Assembly (NCBI GenBank): GCA_004554385.1
Contig: SFMO01000143.1
Location: 12,347-76,346, forward strand
DNA from: Ruminococcus flavefaciens
GTDB taxonomy: Bacteria; Bacillota; Clostridia; Oscillospirales; Ruminococcaceae
DNA length: 64,000 nt
Direction of reading: 5' to 3'
Under the pieces are notes generated by a model. The model had not been told where the DNA came from. It did not search any database and was given only the letters and a program-made list of their open reading frames with translations. The translations under genes were made by a program, and so were the position numbers. The first letter of the stretch is position 1. Each line of letters starts with the position of its first letter. This document shows positions 26,473 to 34,947 of the stretch, in pieces.

Positions 26473-27432
26473 ATGGAGAAAGTACTTGTTACAGGAGGAT
26501 GCGGTCTTATAGGTCAGCATATCTGCTCAGGACTTCTGAAAAAGGGCTATGAGGTCATAGCTGTTGACAGAGAGGAATGCGGATATAACGAGGGTAAGCT
26601 TCATTATTCATCAGTCCAGTGCGAACCAACAGATAAAAACACTATTGCAGAGCTTTTTGAGAAGCATGATTTCTATGCGGTGGTACACGCTGCATGTACC
26701 GTTGATAATGACATGGGACCGATAGTTACCGAAAAGCAGATCAAGGATTCTGCTGCGGTAGATAAGTTCATTTATCGCTATGCCATGACATCGACTGCCA
26801 AGAAGGTAATCCTTCTCAGCACAGATCAGGTATATCAGTTCCCAAAAACTCGAGAGCCTATCCGTGAGGATAATGATCTTAAACCGACAACAAACTACGC
26901 AGTTATGAAGTATGCCTCGGAAAAGGCTATCGTAAGCGAAATGCAGCACCATAGCAAAGAGGATATCATCTGCTGTGTTATCCGTTTTCCTGCGGTTTAT
27001 ACCTTTAATTTTACGGATAATCTTACTTCAAAAATAATCGACCCAAGAGACGGAACGAATTTCGTCTTCGGTCAGGGACAGTACGGCTTCCAGCTGTGCT
27101 GCGTACATAATCTGGTGGACTTTATCCTGTGCTTCATTAAGAATGCGGATAATCAAACCTACGCAGGAATCTATAATGTTGGTGACAAGCTTCTCACAAC
27201 AGCAGCCGATATTATCGGCTTTATGAGAGAGCATCACCGCCTCGGTGCTGTAATGCAGAAGCAGCCCACAGGAGCTATTACAAAGCTCAAAGGCCTCTTC
27301 GGCACAAACAAGGAGGAAAAGCAGAATTATCGTTATCTTGACCTTAACAGGATAGAGAACAACAATATGCTTGATAAGACAAAAGCTTCCAAGCTTGTTA
27401 CATTCCGCTGGGATTTACACAATACCAAGTAA
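26473..27432 (+). CDS. NAD-dependent epimerase/dehydratase (extended SDR)
   Basis: A 319-aa extended short-chain dehydrogenase. It has the N-terminal Rossmann motif TGGCGLIGQHI, an Asp at the end of strand 2 favouring NAD, a catalytic triad made of LLSTDQ (Ser/Thr), and NYAVMKYASEKA (YxxxK). Such enzymes modify nucleotide sugars; the substrate cannot be deduced. The second ATG (26473) sits eight bases after GGAGG; the one at 26467 is too close. A strong terminator follows, so it is probably monocistronic. Confidence 0.87.
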   Translation: MEKVLVTGGCGLIGQHICSGLLKKGYEVIAVDREECGYNEGKLHYSSVQCEPTDKNTIAELFEKHDFYAVVHAACTVDNDMGPIVTEKQIKDSAAVDKFIYRYAMTSTAKKVILLSTDQVYQFPKTREPIREDNDLKPTTNYAVMKYASEKAIVSEMQHHSKEDIICCVIRFPAVYTFNFTDNLTSKIIDPRDGTNFVFGQGQYGFQLCCVHNLVDFILCFIKNADNQTYAGIYNVGDKLLTTAADIIGFMREHHRLGAVMQKQPTGAITKLKGLFGTNKEEKQNYRYLDLNRIENNNMLDKTKASKLVTFRWDLHNTK

Positions 27433-27434
27433 CA

Positions 27435-27468
27435 AAAAGGCTGTACCGCAGGGTACAGCCTTTCTTTT
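27435..27468. terminator. terminator between epimerase and rqcP
   Basis: Stem AAAGGCTGTACC / GGTACAGCCTTT with T-rich tail; it ends at the stop codon of the convergent S4-domain gene. Confidence 0.88.
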
Positions 27469-27709
27469 ATTCAATAACAGTGTAGTTATCCGCAGCATTT
27501 TCCTTTGTGGCATGCTCGGTAACGCTGAGCACCTTGACCTTAAGAGGACGTGTGCCCATATTTATTTCGATTATATCGCCCACCTTAACGTCGTAGGAGG
27601 CTCTTGCAGCCTTGCCGTTTACGACTATCTTCTCGGCGTCGCAGGCTTCGTTGGCAACGGTGCGGCGCTTGATAAGGCGTGTGACCTTGAGGTATTTGTC
27701 CAGTCTCAT
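27467..27709 (-). CDS. rqcP: RqcP-like S4-domain RNA-binding protein
   Basis: An 80-aa protein consisting almost only of an S4 RNA-binding domain: MRLDKYLKVTRLIKRRT at the start, IVVNGKAARASYDVKVGD in the middle and an EENAADNYTVIE-like tail. This matches RqcP (YabO), which works with RqcH in ribosome-associated quality control to extend stalled nascent chains with alanine tails. In Firmicutes it lies with mazG and an HU gene, as here. Hsp15 is the Gram-negative relative. Confidence 0.85.
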   Translation of the reverse strand: MRLDKYLKVTRLIKRRTVANEACDAEKIVVNGKAARASYDVKVGDIIEINMGTRPLKVKVLSVTEHATKENAADNYTVIE

Positions 27710-27787
27710 ATTATCTCCCTTTCTGCAAAATCAAATATGCTTATTTAATATCAGGCTTTCTGCTCGTATTTATGGGCAGATACTAAT

Positions 27788-27813
27788 AAAGGGGACAGTG
27801 AACTGTCCCCTTT
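27788..27813 (-). terminator. hairpin after the HU gene
   Basis: Perfect stem AAAGGGGACAG / CTGTCCCCTTT with a TGAA loop, located between HU and rqcP. The T run on the minus strand is short, so it may only attenuate transcription into rqcP. Confidence 0.65.
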
Positions 27814-27817
27814 GCGA

Positions 27818-28093
27818 TTACTTGTTAACAGCGTCCTTAAGACCTCTGCCTGCCTTGAATGCAGGTGCCTTGCAGGGAGGGCAGACCATCTTTGCCTTTG
27901 TCTTAGGGTTGATGCAGGTCTTTTCGCCTCTCTCGCGAACCTCAAAAGTACCGAAGCCTGTGATGGAAACCTTCTCGCCGCTCTCAAGAGCGCCCTGGAT
28001 AGCTGAAAGTGTAGCTTCAAGAGCTGAAGCAGCGTCCTTCTTAGTACAGCTTGCCTTATCTGCGATAGAGTTGATAAGTTCAGTCTTAGTCAT
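27818..28093 (-). CDS. hup: HU-family DNA-binding protein with CPPC motif
   Basis: A 91-aa nucleoid protein. MTKTELINSIADKA, VSITGFGTFEVRER and the C-terminal PAFKAGRGLKDAVN are standard for HU/IHF. Unusually, the DNA-binding arm carries cysteines: Cys60 just before the INPKT arm tip, and Cys71-Pro-Pro-Cys74 where most HU proteins have I-P-A-S. With Cys16 that makes four Cys, enough for a metal site or a redox switch. The start at 28093 follows a GGAGG site; the open frame upstream overlaps mazG. It overlaps the mazG stop by 8 bp, so it is translationally coupled. Confidence 0.9.
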   Translation of the reverse strand: MTKTELINSIADKASCTKKDAASALEATLSAIQGALESGEKVSITGFGTFEVRERGEKTCINPKTKAKMVCPPCKAPAFKAGRGLKDAVNK

Positions 28094-28910
28094 TTTTCTG
28101 TTCCTCCATTTTACTAATAATTGATTTTGCCTTGTCCCAATAAATGTCGAGCTCTTCAATAGGAAGATTTTTCATATCGAGTTTTTCCTTGGAGACCAGC
28201 TCTTCTGTAACAGAAAAGCGCTTTATAAACTTTTCTGTAGCGGCTTTGAGTGCCAATTCTGCGTCAACGCCTAAGTGACGTGCAGCGTTTACGCATGAAA
28301 ACAACAGATCGCCCATTTCTTCTTCGATATCAGCTTTATTGCCGCTTATCACGGCAGCGTCAAGCTCAGCCTTTTCGTCATTTATGCAGGCTACAGCGTC
28401 CTCTGCACAGCGGAAATCCATTCCTGCGCGCATTGCTCTTTTTCCCACCTTCTGAGCTCGCATAAGAGCAGGCAGTGACTTGGCAACACTTGTGAGAGTG
28501 TCAGTATAACGTTCCTGACCCTTTGTTTCCATTTTGATGGCGTCCCAGTTTTTAAGCACCTGATCGGTGGTATCGGCTGTGACGTCTCCGAAAACGTGGG
28601 GATGACGTATAATGAGCTTTTTGCACACCTCATCGCAGACGTCGTCGAACCTGAATGAGTTCTGTTCCTCCTCGATCCTGCAATGGAAAACGACCTGAAG
28701 CAGAACGTCGCCAAGCTCTTCGCGGAGAAGTGCAGGATCCTCGAGATCGATAGCCTCGATGACCTCACAGGTCTCTTCGATGAGATCGCTTTTGATGGAC
28801 TTATGTGTCTGCTCTCTGTCCCATGGACAGCCGCCCTCACCTCTGAGAAGCCGGACGATGTCGAGCAGATCATTGATAGAATAATGGTCTTTCTGCTGGT
28901 ATTCAACCAT
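28086..28910 (-). CDS. mazG: nucleoside triphosphate pyrophosphohydrolase MazG
   Basis: Housecleaning enzyme hydrolysing (d)NTPs to monophosphates. The 274-aa protein has two MazG domains: the N-terminal one begins LRGEGGCPWDREQTHKS and has EELGDVLLQVVFH; the C-terminal one contains EEMGDLLFSCVNAARHLG with the metal-binding Glu/Asp residues. It heads the mazG-HU-rqcP group common in Clostridia. In that group a SpoVB-type flippase is often upstream; here that gene is 4 kb away. Confidence 0.92.
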   Translation of the reverse strand: MVEYQQKDHYSINDLLDIVRLLRGEGGCPWDREQTHKSIKSDLIEETCEVIEAIDLEDPALLREELGDVLLQVVFHCRIEEEQNSFRFDDVCDEVCKKLIIRHPHVFGDVTADTTDQVLKNWDAIKMETKGQERYTDTLTSVAKSLPALMRAQKVGKRAMRAGMDFRCAEDAVACINDEKAELDAAVISGNKADIEEEMGDLLFSCVNAARHLGVDAELALKAATEKFIKRFSVTEELVSKEKLDMKNLPIEELDIYWDKAKSIISKMEEQKND

Positions 28911-29098
28911 AGGAAAACACTCCCTTAAAGACGGGCTATGTTATATAATACCCTAAATTTTTCTAAATTGCAACCTATTTTTTACAAGTTTGTTAATTTC
29001 GTAGAATAAAATCCTTTGCTTAGTCGCTGTTTGTATATTTTTGCTATATAATTACTCTCTGTTATAAAAAGCAAACGGAGAAATATACAGTTTCGGCT

Positions 29099-30094
29099 TT
29101 ATCTGTCCACAAATCCGACCTTGTGGAATACCTTTGAAACGATCCTTCCTGAGTATCTGAGAGCCTTCTGAGCGCCCTCTGTGTAGCACTGCTTGAGGTA
29201 AGCCTTGTCAGCGCTGAGTCTTGCAAACTCTGTGCGGATCGGTTCAAGGTGATCGGCAACAGCCTCGCCTACAGCAAGCTTGAAGTCGCCGTAGCCCTTG
29301 CCTGCGAATTCAGCCTCGATAGCCTTGAAGTCCTTGCCTGTTACGCAGGAATAGATAGACATAAGGTTGTTGATGCCGTCCTTGCCCTCGCGGAAGCATA
29401 CCTCAGCCTCGCTGTCGGTGACAGCTCTCTTGAATTTGCGGATGATAGTATCCTTGTCATCGAGGATAAGGATACAAGCATTGGGATTTTCGTCAGATTT
29501 TGACATCTTCTTTGTGGGATCCTGGAGGGACATGATCTTTGCGCCCACATCGAGTATATACGGCTCGGGCAGTGTGAAGAAGTCGCCATAGCGCTGATTG
29601 AAGCGCTGGGCGATATTTCTCGAAAGCTCGAGGTGCTGTTTCTGGTCAACGCCTACGGGTACAAGGTCTGCATTATAAGCGAGGATATCCGCAGCCATGA
29701 GGGAGGGATATGTGAAAAGACCTGCATTCACGTCGTCGGGGTGCTTCTGGCTCTTGTCCTTGAACTGAGTCATACGTGAGAGCTCGCCGAACTGAGTATT
29801 GCAGCAGAGCACCCAGTTGAGCATAGGGTGAGTCTCTGCATGGCTCTGAATGAAGAGTATGGACTTCTCGGGATCGATGCCGCATGCCATGAGCAGGGCG
29901 TATGAATTCAGAGTGTTCTGTCTCAGCTTTGCAGGCTCCTGCTTTACTGTGATAGCATGCATATCTGCGACGCAGTAGATACAGTTGAACTTATCCTGCA
30001 GCGGAGCCCAGTTGCGAACAGCGCCGATGTAGTTTCCGAGAGTAAATGTGCCTGTAGGCTGGATTGCGCTGAATATCAGCTTTTTATCGTCCAT
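29099..30094 (-). CDS. trpS: tryptophanyl-tRNA synthetase
   Basis: Class I aminoacyl-tRNA synthetase, 331 aa. The HIGH-equivalent is PTGTFTLGNYIGA near the N-terminus, and the KMSKS loop appears exactly as KKMSKSDENP at about residues 195-205. It lies 11 bp downstream of the 177-aa unknown gene and shares its transcript. No T-box leader is visible immediately upstream, since there is no space for one. The gap from 28911 to 29098 shows nothing recognisable. Confidence 0.95.
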   Translation of the reverse strand: MDDKKLIFSAIQPTGTFTLGNYIGAVRNWAPLQDKFNCIYCVADMHAITVKQEPAKLRQNTLNSYALLMACGIDPEKSILFIQSHAETHPMLNWVLCCNTQFGELSRMTQFKDKSQKHPDDVNAGLFTYPSLMAADILAYNADLVPVGVDQKQHLELSRNIAQRFNQRYGDFFTLPEPYILDVGAKIMSLQDPTKKMSKSDENPNACILILDDKDTIIRKFKRAVTDSEAEVCFREGKDGINNLMSIYSCVTGKDFKAIEAEFAGKGYGDFKLAVGEAVADHLEPIRTEFARLSADKAYLKQCYTEGAQKALRYSGRIVSKVFHKVGFVDR

Positions 30095-30105
30095 TGCGGT
30101 ACTCC

Positions 30106-30639
30106 TTACTTATTCTGAGCGTTCTTTCTTGCCTCAGCCTCATCTTTGAGCTGACAGCTTCTGATCTCGCTGAGAACGCGCTGATAGAGCACATAGAATG
30201 TACGGAGCTCCTGCTCCTCCTCAGGGATAAGACCAGCCTTTATCTCAGTCTTGTAAACTCCGCCCTTTGTGAGGATGAAGATGTTGTTTGTTCTGCCCTT
30301 AGGAAGGTCATACTGCTTTGTCTTCTGACATTTTGGAAGGAGCTGACCTGCGTTTGCAACGAGAGTGTGAGCAGCCTGAACGAGATTTCTGTACTTCTGA
30401 GAAGCGCCTGTGTATTCGCCGCCGTTGTTGAAGTATATATTAGCAGCTCCGTTGATGAAGCAAACCATAGTTGTAAGAACATCTGATGACATAGGGATGT
30501 CGATAACAACTCCGAAGACTTCGTTTCTCTTCATCTTAGCGAAGTTGCTGAAGTACTGAGCAGGGAAGTTGATAGCCTGTCCTCTTGTCATAAGGTATTT
30601 CTGTGTGACATTATATCTGTCGGTCATTCTGTTTGGCAT
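30106..30639 (-). CDS. conserved-looking protein of unknown function
   Basis: A 177-aa soluble protein without signal peptide or membrane segment. It starts MPNRMTDRYNVTQKYL, has a mixed alpha/beta core with VFGVVIDIPMSSDVLTTM and NIYFNNGGEYTG, and ends in a charged helix rich in Glu, Arg and Lys. I do not recognise a family. It sits tightly between an aminotransferase gene (31 bp upstream) and trpS (11 bp downstream) on the same strand with codon use like its neighbours, so it is a real gene. The beta-alpha pattern around the glycine stretch loosely recalls roadblock-type folds, but this is weak. Confidence 0.75.
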   Translation of the reverse strand: MPNRMTDRYNVTQKYLMTRGQAINFPAQYFSNFAKMKRNEVFGVVIDIPMSSDVLTTMVCFINGAANIYFNNGGEYTGASQKYRNLVQAAHTLVANAGQLLPKCQKTKQYDLPKGRTNNIFILTKGGVYKTEIKAGLIPEEEQELRTFYVLYQRVLSEIRSCQLKDEAEARKNAQNK

Positions 30640-30670
30640 AATGGATTATCCTTTCAAAAGTTTTTTATTC

Positions 30671-31864
30671 TCAATCGAGCATTTCTCTTGTCATTCGGGC
30701 AAGTATCTCCATGCCCTTCTTTATCTGCTCGTTTGTAGGTGTAGAGTAATTGAGTCTGAACGAATGGCTTACCTCGTTCTCATCGATGCTGAACGAATTT
30801 CCGGGTACTACAGCTATCTTGTACTGCTGTACAGCCTTTTTGCAGAATTCGTTCATATCGCAGTTCTCGGGGAGGTCGCACCATACGAAGAGACCACCCT
30901 GAGGCTTGGTGTAATTGATCTTCTTAGAGAACTCATTGTCGATGTATCCGCACATAAGGTCGCATTTTTCTTTGTATATAGCGCGGAGCTTCTTGAAATG
31001 AGCCTCTCTGTCAACAGTTGACATGAATCTGTGGGAAACTACCTGTGCCCACATATTTGAGTGAACGTCGGAAACCTGCTTGCACACCACCATTTTCTGG
31101 ATGATCGGAGCAGGAGCGGAACAATAGCCTGTTCTGAAGCCTGATGAGATTATCTTTGAGAATGTGCTTGAGTAGATGACTCTGCCCTCGGTATCGAAGC
31201 TCTTTATACAGGGAACGTTCTCGCCTGCAAAGCGAAGCTCGCCGTATGGGTCGTCCTCTAAGATAATGAAGTCATACTTGCATGCGAGCTCATAAACAGC
31301 CTTGCGCTTTGCAAGTGACATTGTCTTTCCTGTAGGATTCTGGAAATTCGGTATAACATAGAGAAGCTTGACGTTCTTTTCTGTTTTGAGAGCATTTTCA
31401 AGCTTTTCGATGTTGATGCCGTCCTCGTCCATGTCAACTCCCTTGAGGTTGACGTTGTATGAACGGAAAGCGTTCAGTGAGCCGATAAAGCATGGCGACT
31501 CGCAGAGGAGAGTATCTCCCTCATTGAGGAGCACCTTGCATGAGAGCTCGTTAGCCTGCTGGCCGCCCGAAGTTATGATAAGGTCATCAAATTCCTTATG
31601 GAAGCAGCCTTTTTCTGTCATCCAGCCCTTTAAATAGTCGCGGAGAGGAGTATATCCCTCTGTCACGCTGTACTGCAAAGCGAGGATAGGATCATCTCTG
31701 AGGAGCTCTGCTGATATTTCAGCGATACGCTCTTTAGGGAAGGCTTCTGGAGCGGGATTGCCTGCTGCGAAGGAGATTACTTCCGGGTCAGCAGTGAATT
31801 TCAGTATCTCTCTAATGGCAGAAGCATGGAGCTTGCTTACCTTGTCTGAGAATTTATAATTCAT
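30671..31864 (-). CDS. PLP-dependent aminotransferase (2-aminoadipate/MocR type)
   Basis: A 397-aa fold type I aminotransferase. The PLP-binding lysine lies in YSSTFSKIISSGFRTGY; the cofactor Asp/Tyr segment is LEDDPYGELRF; and the N-terminal ISFAAGNPAPEAFP and YSVTEGYTPLRDYL motifs are those of the 2-aminoadipate/aromatic aminotransferase subgroup related to LysN and MocR catalytic domains. There is no HTH domain. It probably transaminates aromatic or branched substrates; it could close the route from aryl-pyruvates made by the IorAB system elsewhere in the window, which is inference. Its promoter carries a perfect palindrome. Confidence 0.85.
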   Translation of the reverse strand: MNYKFSDKVSKLHASAIREILKFTADPEVISFAAGNPAPEAFPKERIAEISAELLRDDPILALQYSVTEGYTPLRDYLKGWMTEKGCFHKEFDDLIITSGGQQANELSCKVLLNEGDTLLCESPCFIGSLNAFRSYNVNLKGVDMDEDGINIEKLENALKTEKNVKLLYVIPNFQNPTGKTMSLAKRKAVYELACKYDFIILEDDPYGELRFAGENVPCIKSFDTEGRVIYSSTFSKIISSGFRTGYCSAPAPIIQKMVVCKQVSDVHSNMWAQVVSHRFMSTVDREAHFKKLRAIYKEKCDLMCGYIDNEFSKKINYTKPQGGLFVWCDLPENCDMNEFCKKAVQQYKIAVVPGNSFSIDENEVSHSFRLNYSTPTNEQIKKGMEILARMTREMLD

Positions 31865-31894
31865 GATAAAAACCAGCCTTTCGTGATAACTATA

Positions 31895-31909
31895 GTAAGA
31901 CTATCTTAC
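31895..31909. promoter_or_regulatory. operator-like palindrome GTAAGA-CTA-TCTTAC
   Basis: Perfect 6-3-6 inverted repeat just downstream of the minus-strand -10 box, overlapping the expected transcription start of the aminotransferase gene. Size and symmetry fit a GntR-like or other dimeric repressor. Confidence 0.5.
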
Positions 31910-31911
31910 TT

Positions 31912-31940
31912 ATTATAACACATATTTCTGAATTCTGCAA
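31912..31940 (-). promoter_or_regulatory. promoter of the aminotransferase operon
   Basis: Minus-strand TTGCAG (complement of 31935-31940), 17-bp spacer, TATAAT (complement of 31912-31917). Confidence 0.7.
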
Positions 31941-32000
31941 CATATATTTTTGTGAAAAAGTGATTTTTCCATACATTATGTCAAATCGGAGGCGGTCTGG

Positions 32001-33602
32001 CTGAAAAAGCAAAACTTCATAAAGGGCTCGATAATACTGATGTTATCGGCGGCTGCGGCAAAGCTTCTGGGGGCGGTATTCAAGATCCCCCTTACAAATA
32101 TTCTCGGCGGAGTGGGCATGAGCTATTTCAGCTGTGCGTACAGTCTTTTCATGCCTGTGTATGCACTTGCGGTAACGGGGCTAAGCTCTGCGGCGGCAAA
32201 GATGACAGCGGAGAGTACAGCGCTTGGAATGTACAGAAATGCGGCAAAGGTGAGGAAAACCGCCCTCGGACTGTTCTCGGCAGTGGGACTTTGCGGAAGT
32301 CTTCTGATATTTCTGCTTGCCAAGCCCTTCAGCACTTACATTATCGGAATGCCCGAAGCCTCGGCAGCTGTGGCGATGATAGCGCCTGCCGTATTTTTCG
32401 GCTGTATAACAGCTGTTGAGAGGGGCTGCTATGAAGGCATGAGCAATATGTACCCCACGGCATTCTCACAGCTTGTGGAAGGCATGGTAAAGGCAGGGGC
32501 AGGGCTTCTGCTGTGCGGCTTTGTCGCGTCACACCCTCGGACGGTACTGAGGCTATTTCCCTTTGTGACTGATATACGTGCGGCAGCAGCTGCTGCAGGA
32601 ATACTCGGCGTTACCCTTTCAACGGCAGGAGCGGCATTGTTTTTCGGTGTAATGGCTCTTTTCAGGAACAGGGTACGAGGCGGCGAGGAGCATGTTATGA
32701 GTGGGAGAGCTATCATTCGCGAGCTGACGGCGACGGCTCTGCCTGTGGGAATAAGCTCCGTTGTGACTAACCTTACGGCGCTGACAGATATGTGGACTGT
32801 CATAGGCTGCATTTCACATTTTGGCTATCCGTCGGCAGTTCCCGAGGGGATAGCCGCAGATGAGCTTCCGCATTTCATATACGGTTCCTTTGCAGGGATA
32901 GCGCTGACAGTCTTCAATCTGGTGCCTTCGGTTACGAATATGCTTGGCAAGGGCGCACTCACCTGTATTGCTTCTGCGCGGGGGAGCGGTGACATACAGG
33001 CTCTTGAGCAGGGAACATTGCAGGCATTGCTTTCGGCTGCGGTCATAGCTGTGCCTGCGGCGGCAGGGCTCGGAGTACTTTCCCCCGAGGTGCTTGGATT
33101 TCTTTATCCCAGACAGTCGGACGAGACGGCAGTATGCGTAAATGCTCTGCGGTATCTCATGGCAGGCATGGTCTGCCTGTGTGTATCCTTTCCGCTGTTC
33201 AGTATGCTTCAGGCGGTTGGGAAGGCTTCTGCGCCATTAAAGATAATGCTTGCAGGGACGGGGGTAAAGCTTGCGGGAAATCTTCTGCTCATACCTGTTA
33301 TGGGCGTTGACGGCGCGGCACTTTCCACAACATTATGCTATGGGCTGATACTTGCGGCATCACTTCGCGTTTACATAAGGGCTTCGGGAGTAAGGCTTGA
33401 ATTTGTGCCATTTGGCAAGGTCATCTACGCCGGAGCTATGTGCGGCGGAGCGGCTTTTCTTGCGGCGGAGGCATTGCGGCGCAGGTCGGCGCCTTATGCG
33501 GTGATACTGGGAGTATCGGCGGCTGTGGGGGGAGCTGTCTATATTATCCTTGTACTTGCCCTCATAGGCGGCAAAAAAATAAGCAGTAAGCATAACGGAT
33601 GA
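32001..33602 (+). CDS. SpoVB/MurJ-type polysaccharide flippase (MOP superfamily)
   Basis: Polytopic membrane protein with about 14 hydrophobic segments. Conserved N-terminal features AKLLGAVFKIPLTNILG and the later STTLCYGLILA region match the SpoVB/PST branch of lipid-linked oligosaccharide flippases. The first ATG (32040) cuts into the family's usual start; in-frame upstream codons read KKQNFIKGSIIL, which is what SpoVB proteins have right after their initiator. A CTG at 32001, eight bases after GGAGG, is therefore my preferred start (533 aa). Role: export of peptidoglycan or other surface-polymer precursors, possibly in sporulation. The gene is GC-richer than its neighbours. Confidence 0.82.
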   Translation: MKKQNFIKGSIILMLSAAAAKLLGAVFKIPLTNILGGVGMSYFSCAYSLFMPVYALAVTGLSSAAAKMTAESTALGMYRNAAKVRKTALGLFSAVGLCGSLLIFLLAKPFSTYIIGMPEASAAVAMIAPAVFFGCITAVERGCYEGMSNMYPTAFSQLVEGMVKAGAGLLLCGFVASHPRTVLRLFPFVTDIRAAAAAAGILGVTLSTAGAALFFGVMALFRNRVRGGEEHVMSGRAIIRELTATALPVGISSVVTNLTALTDMWTVIGCISHFGYPSAVPEGIAADELPHFIYGSFAGIALTVFNLVPSVTNMLGKGALTCIASARGSGDIQALEQGTLQALLSAAVIAVPAAAGLGVLSPEVLGFLYPRQSDETAVCVNALRYLMAGMVCLCVSFPLFSMLQAVGKASAPLKIMLAGTGVKLAGNLLLIPVMGVDGAALSTTLCYGLILAASLRVYIRASGVRLEFVPFGKVIYAGAMCGGAAFLAAEALRRRSAPYAVILGVSAAVGGAVYIILVLALIGGKKISSKHNG

Positions 33603-33625
33603 GGTGCCGTAACTGCTTACTGCTT
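33581..33625. terminator. long inverted repeat across the flippase stop
   Basis: AAGCAGTAAGC (33581-33591) pairs with GCTTACTGCTT (33615-33625), with an inner ACGG/CCGT pair. It covers the stop codon of the flippase gene and lies just before the convergent Rrf2 gene, so it may act in both directions. T runs are poor. Confidence 0.5.
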
Positions 33626-33633
33626 ATTGAGAT

Positions 33634-34071
33634 TCAGATGCAATAGTCTCCGCCGCTGTCGTCTTTTCTGCGGGCGATAATATCGCTGAGGGTTATGCCG
33701 TCAAGGTAATCGGTTATAGTCTTGAAGAGACCTTCCCATATGAACAGGGTAGAGCAGTCGCCTGCTCTCGGACATTCATTGGGTTCGAATTCAAGGCATG
33801 CCACGGGAGCAAGACTGCCCTCTGTAGCTCTGAGAACGTCGCCGACAGTTATTTCGTCCGCTGTGCCTGAGAGCATATATCCGCCCTTGTTGCCGCGGTT
33901 CGTTCTTAAAAGACCTGTTTTGTTGAGCAGGGGAACTATCTGCTCGAGGTATTTTTTCGATATTCCCTGTCTATCCGCAATATCTTTAAGGGATACATAG
34001 CCTTCATCGTGATGCAGTGCGAGGTCGTAAAGCATTCTGAGAGCGTATCTGCCTTTCGTGGATATTTTCAT
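33634..34071 (-). CDS. Rrf2-family transcriptional regulator (CymR/IscR-like)
   Basis: A 145-aa winged-helix regulator beginning MKISTKGRYALRMLYDLAL, with recognition helix YLEQIVPLLNKTGLL and the wing NRGNKGGYML. Three cysteines (CLEFEPNECPRAGDC) sit where IscR-type members ligate an Fe-S cluster. In Firmicutes this family includes CymR, which controls cysteine synthesis together with CysK. cysK is 1 kb away and its promoter shares an 18-bp motif with this gene's own promoter, so I infer an autoregulated cysteine or Fe-S regulator. Confidence 0.88.
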   Translation of the reverse strand: MKISTKGRYALRMLYDLALHHDEGYVSLKDIADRQGISKKYLEQIVPLLNKTGLLRTNRGNKGGYMLSGTADEITVGDVLRATEGSLAPVACLEFEPNECPRAGDCSTLFIWEGLFKTITDYLDGITLSDIIARRKDDSGGDYCI

Positions 34072-34107
34072 TTATACACGTCCTTTCGCGTAGTTCGAAT
34101 ATATATT

Positions 34108-34136
34108 ATTATACCATAGGTTTAGTATGTTTTCAA
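34108..34136 (-). promoter_or_regulatory. promoter of the Rrf2 gene with internal operator motif
   Basis: Minus-strand TTGAAA (complement of 34131-34136), 17-bp spacer, TATAAT (complement of 34108-34113). The spacer is largely occupied by the 18-bp motif at 34114-34131, which matches 36091-36108 at 15 of 18 positions. Confidence 0.75.
34114..34131 (-). promoter_or_regulatory. putative Rrf2 operator, copy 1
   Basis: Plus-strand sequence CCATAGGTTTAGTATGTT; the cysK copy reads CTATATGTTTGGTATGTT. Location between the -35 and -10 boxes suggests repression of its own gene. Confidence 0.55.
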
Positions 34137-34195
34137 GTGGAAATCTCAAAAATGCCTTATATATTCTGTATATCCGCGTATTTCAGCTGTCAGGC

Positions 34196-34225
34196 TTGAC
34201 ATTGTTATGATAGTTGTGCTATACT
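34196..34225 (+). promoter_or_regulatory. promoter of the DUF4352-like lipoprotein gene
   Basis: TTGACA (34196-34201), 18-bp spacer, TATACT (34220-34225). Confidence 0.7.
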
Positions 34226-34327
34226 ATAATATGCAGAAAAATCAGAGAAAACTCCCGTTCTGACGCTGAGACGGGAGATGCATTTCAAGCCCTTCTGCGG
34301 CTTTTGAACAATTCGGAGGATATAACA

Positions 34328-34939
34328 ATGAAAAAAACAGGTTTCTTTGCAGTACTTCTTGCAGCAACGATCACAGCAGGTGCTTTTGCAGGCTGTTCAG
34401 ATAAAAACGAAAGCTCCTTATCAAGACCGCCCCGTACTTCGTCGGAGAGTACACAGATGGACCATGATGAGATAGGCTCTAATGTGATAAAGGGAGAGAT
34501 AGGCAAGGAGGTAACCGAAAACGATACCTCGTTTACTCTTAATTCCGTTATCAGTGCAAAGAATGATACAGGCGAGCAGTTCATTTACATGGACATAACC
34601 CTGAGAAACAGCACTGCCAACGCTTATACTCTCAGCACCCTTAATAACCTTTATATAGAGGTTCCGGGCAGCTCAGGCATCATCACTTCCGATGTCCGTA
34701 CACAGCTCTATGCGAAGCAGAACTTCAAGGATACCAAGTTCTATGAGGATCCCTTTGATATTCCCTCAAACGGACAGTTCAGCGGTATTATAGGCGGATT
34801 TGCCATAGAAGGCGATGTTAGTGAGTTCACTCTCGGCTTCTATCCTACAGGAGATGACCCGAATGCAAAGGGCACTGTTATCAAGTATGATATAACAGCT
34901 GCTGATCTTGCAGCTCCGTCAGCTGAGATACTTAAATAA
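34328..34939 (+). CDS. DUF4352-like secreted lipoprotein
   Basis: A 203-aa lipoprotein: signal peptide MKKTGFFAVLLAATI with lipobox FAGC, an acidic/polar spacer, then an immunoglobulin-like beta domain of about 130 residues. The pattern TSFTLNSVISAKND followed by FIYMDITLRNSTANAY is typical of DUF4352 (Telomeric repeat-like/antigen MPT63-fold) proteins of Gram-positive envelopes, function unknown. The ATG at 34328 follows CGGAGGA; the frame is open 38 codons upstream, but that part covers the leader. A strong terminator follows. Confidence 0.75.
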   Translation: MKKTGFFAVLLAATITAGAFAGCSDKNESSLSRPPRTSSESTQMDHDEIGSNVIKGEIGKEVTENDTSFTLNSVISAKNDTGEQFIYMDITLRNSTANAYTLSTLNNLYIEVPGSSGIITSDVRTQLYAKQNFKDTKFYEDPFDIPSNGQFSGIIGGFAIEGDVSEFTLGFYPTGDDPNAKGTVIKYDITAADLAAPSAEILK

Positions 34940-34947
34940 AGATTTTG

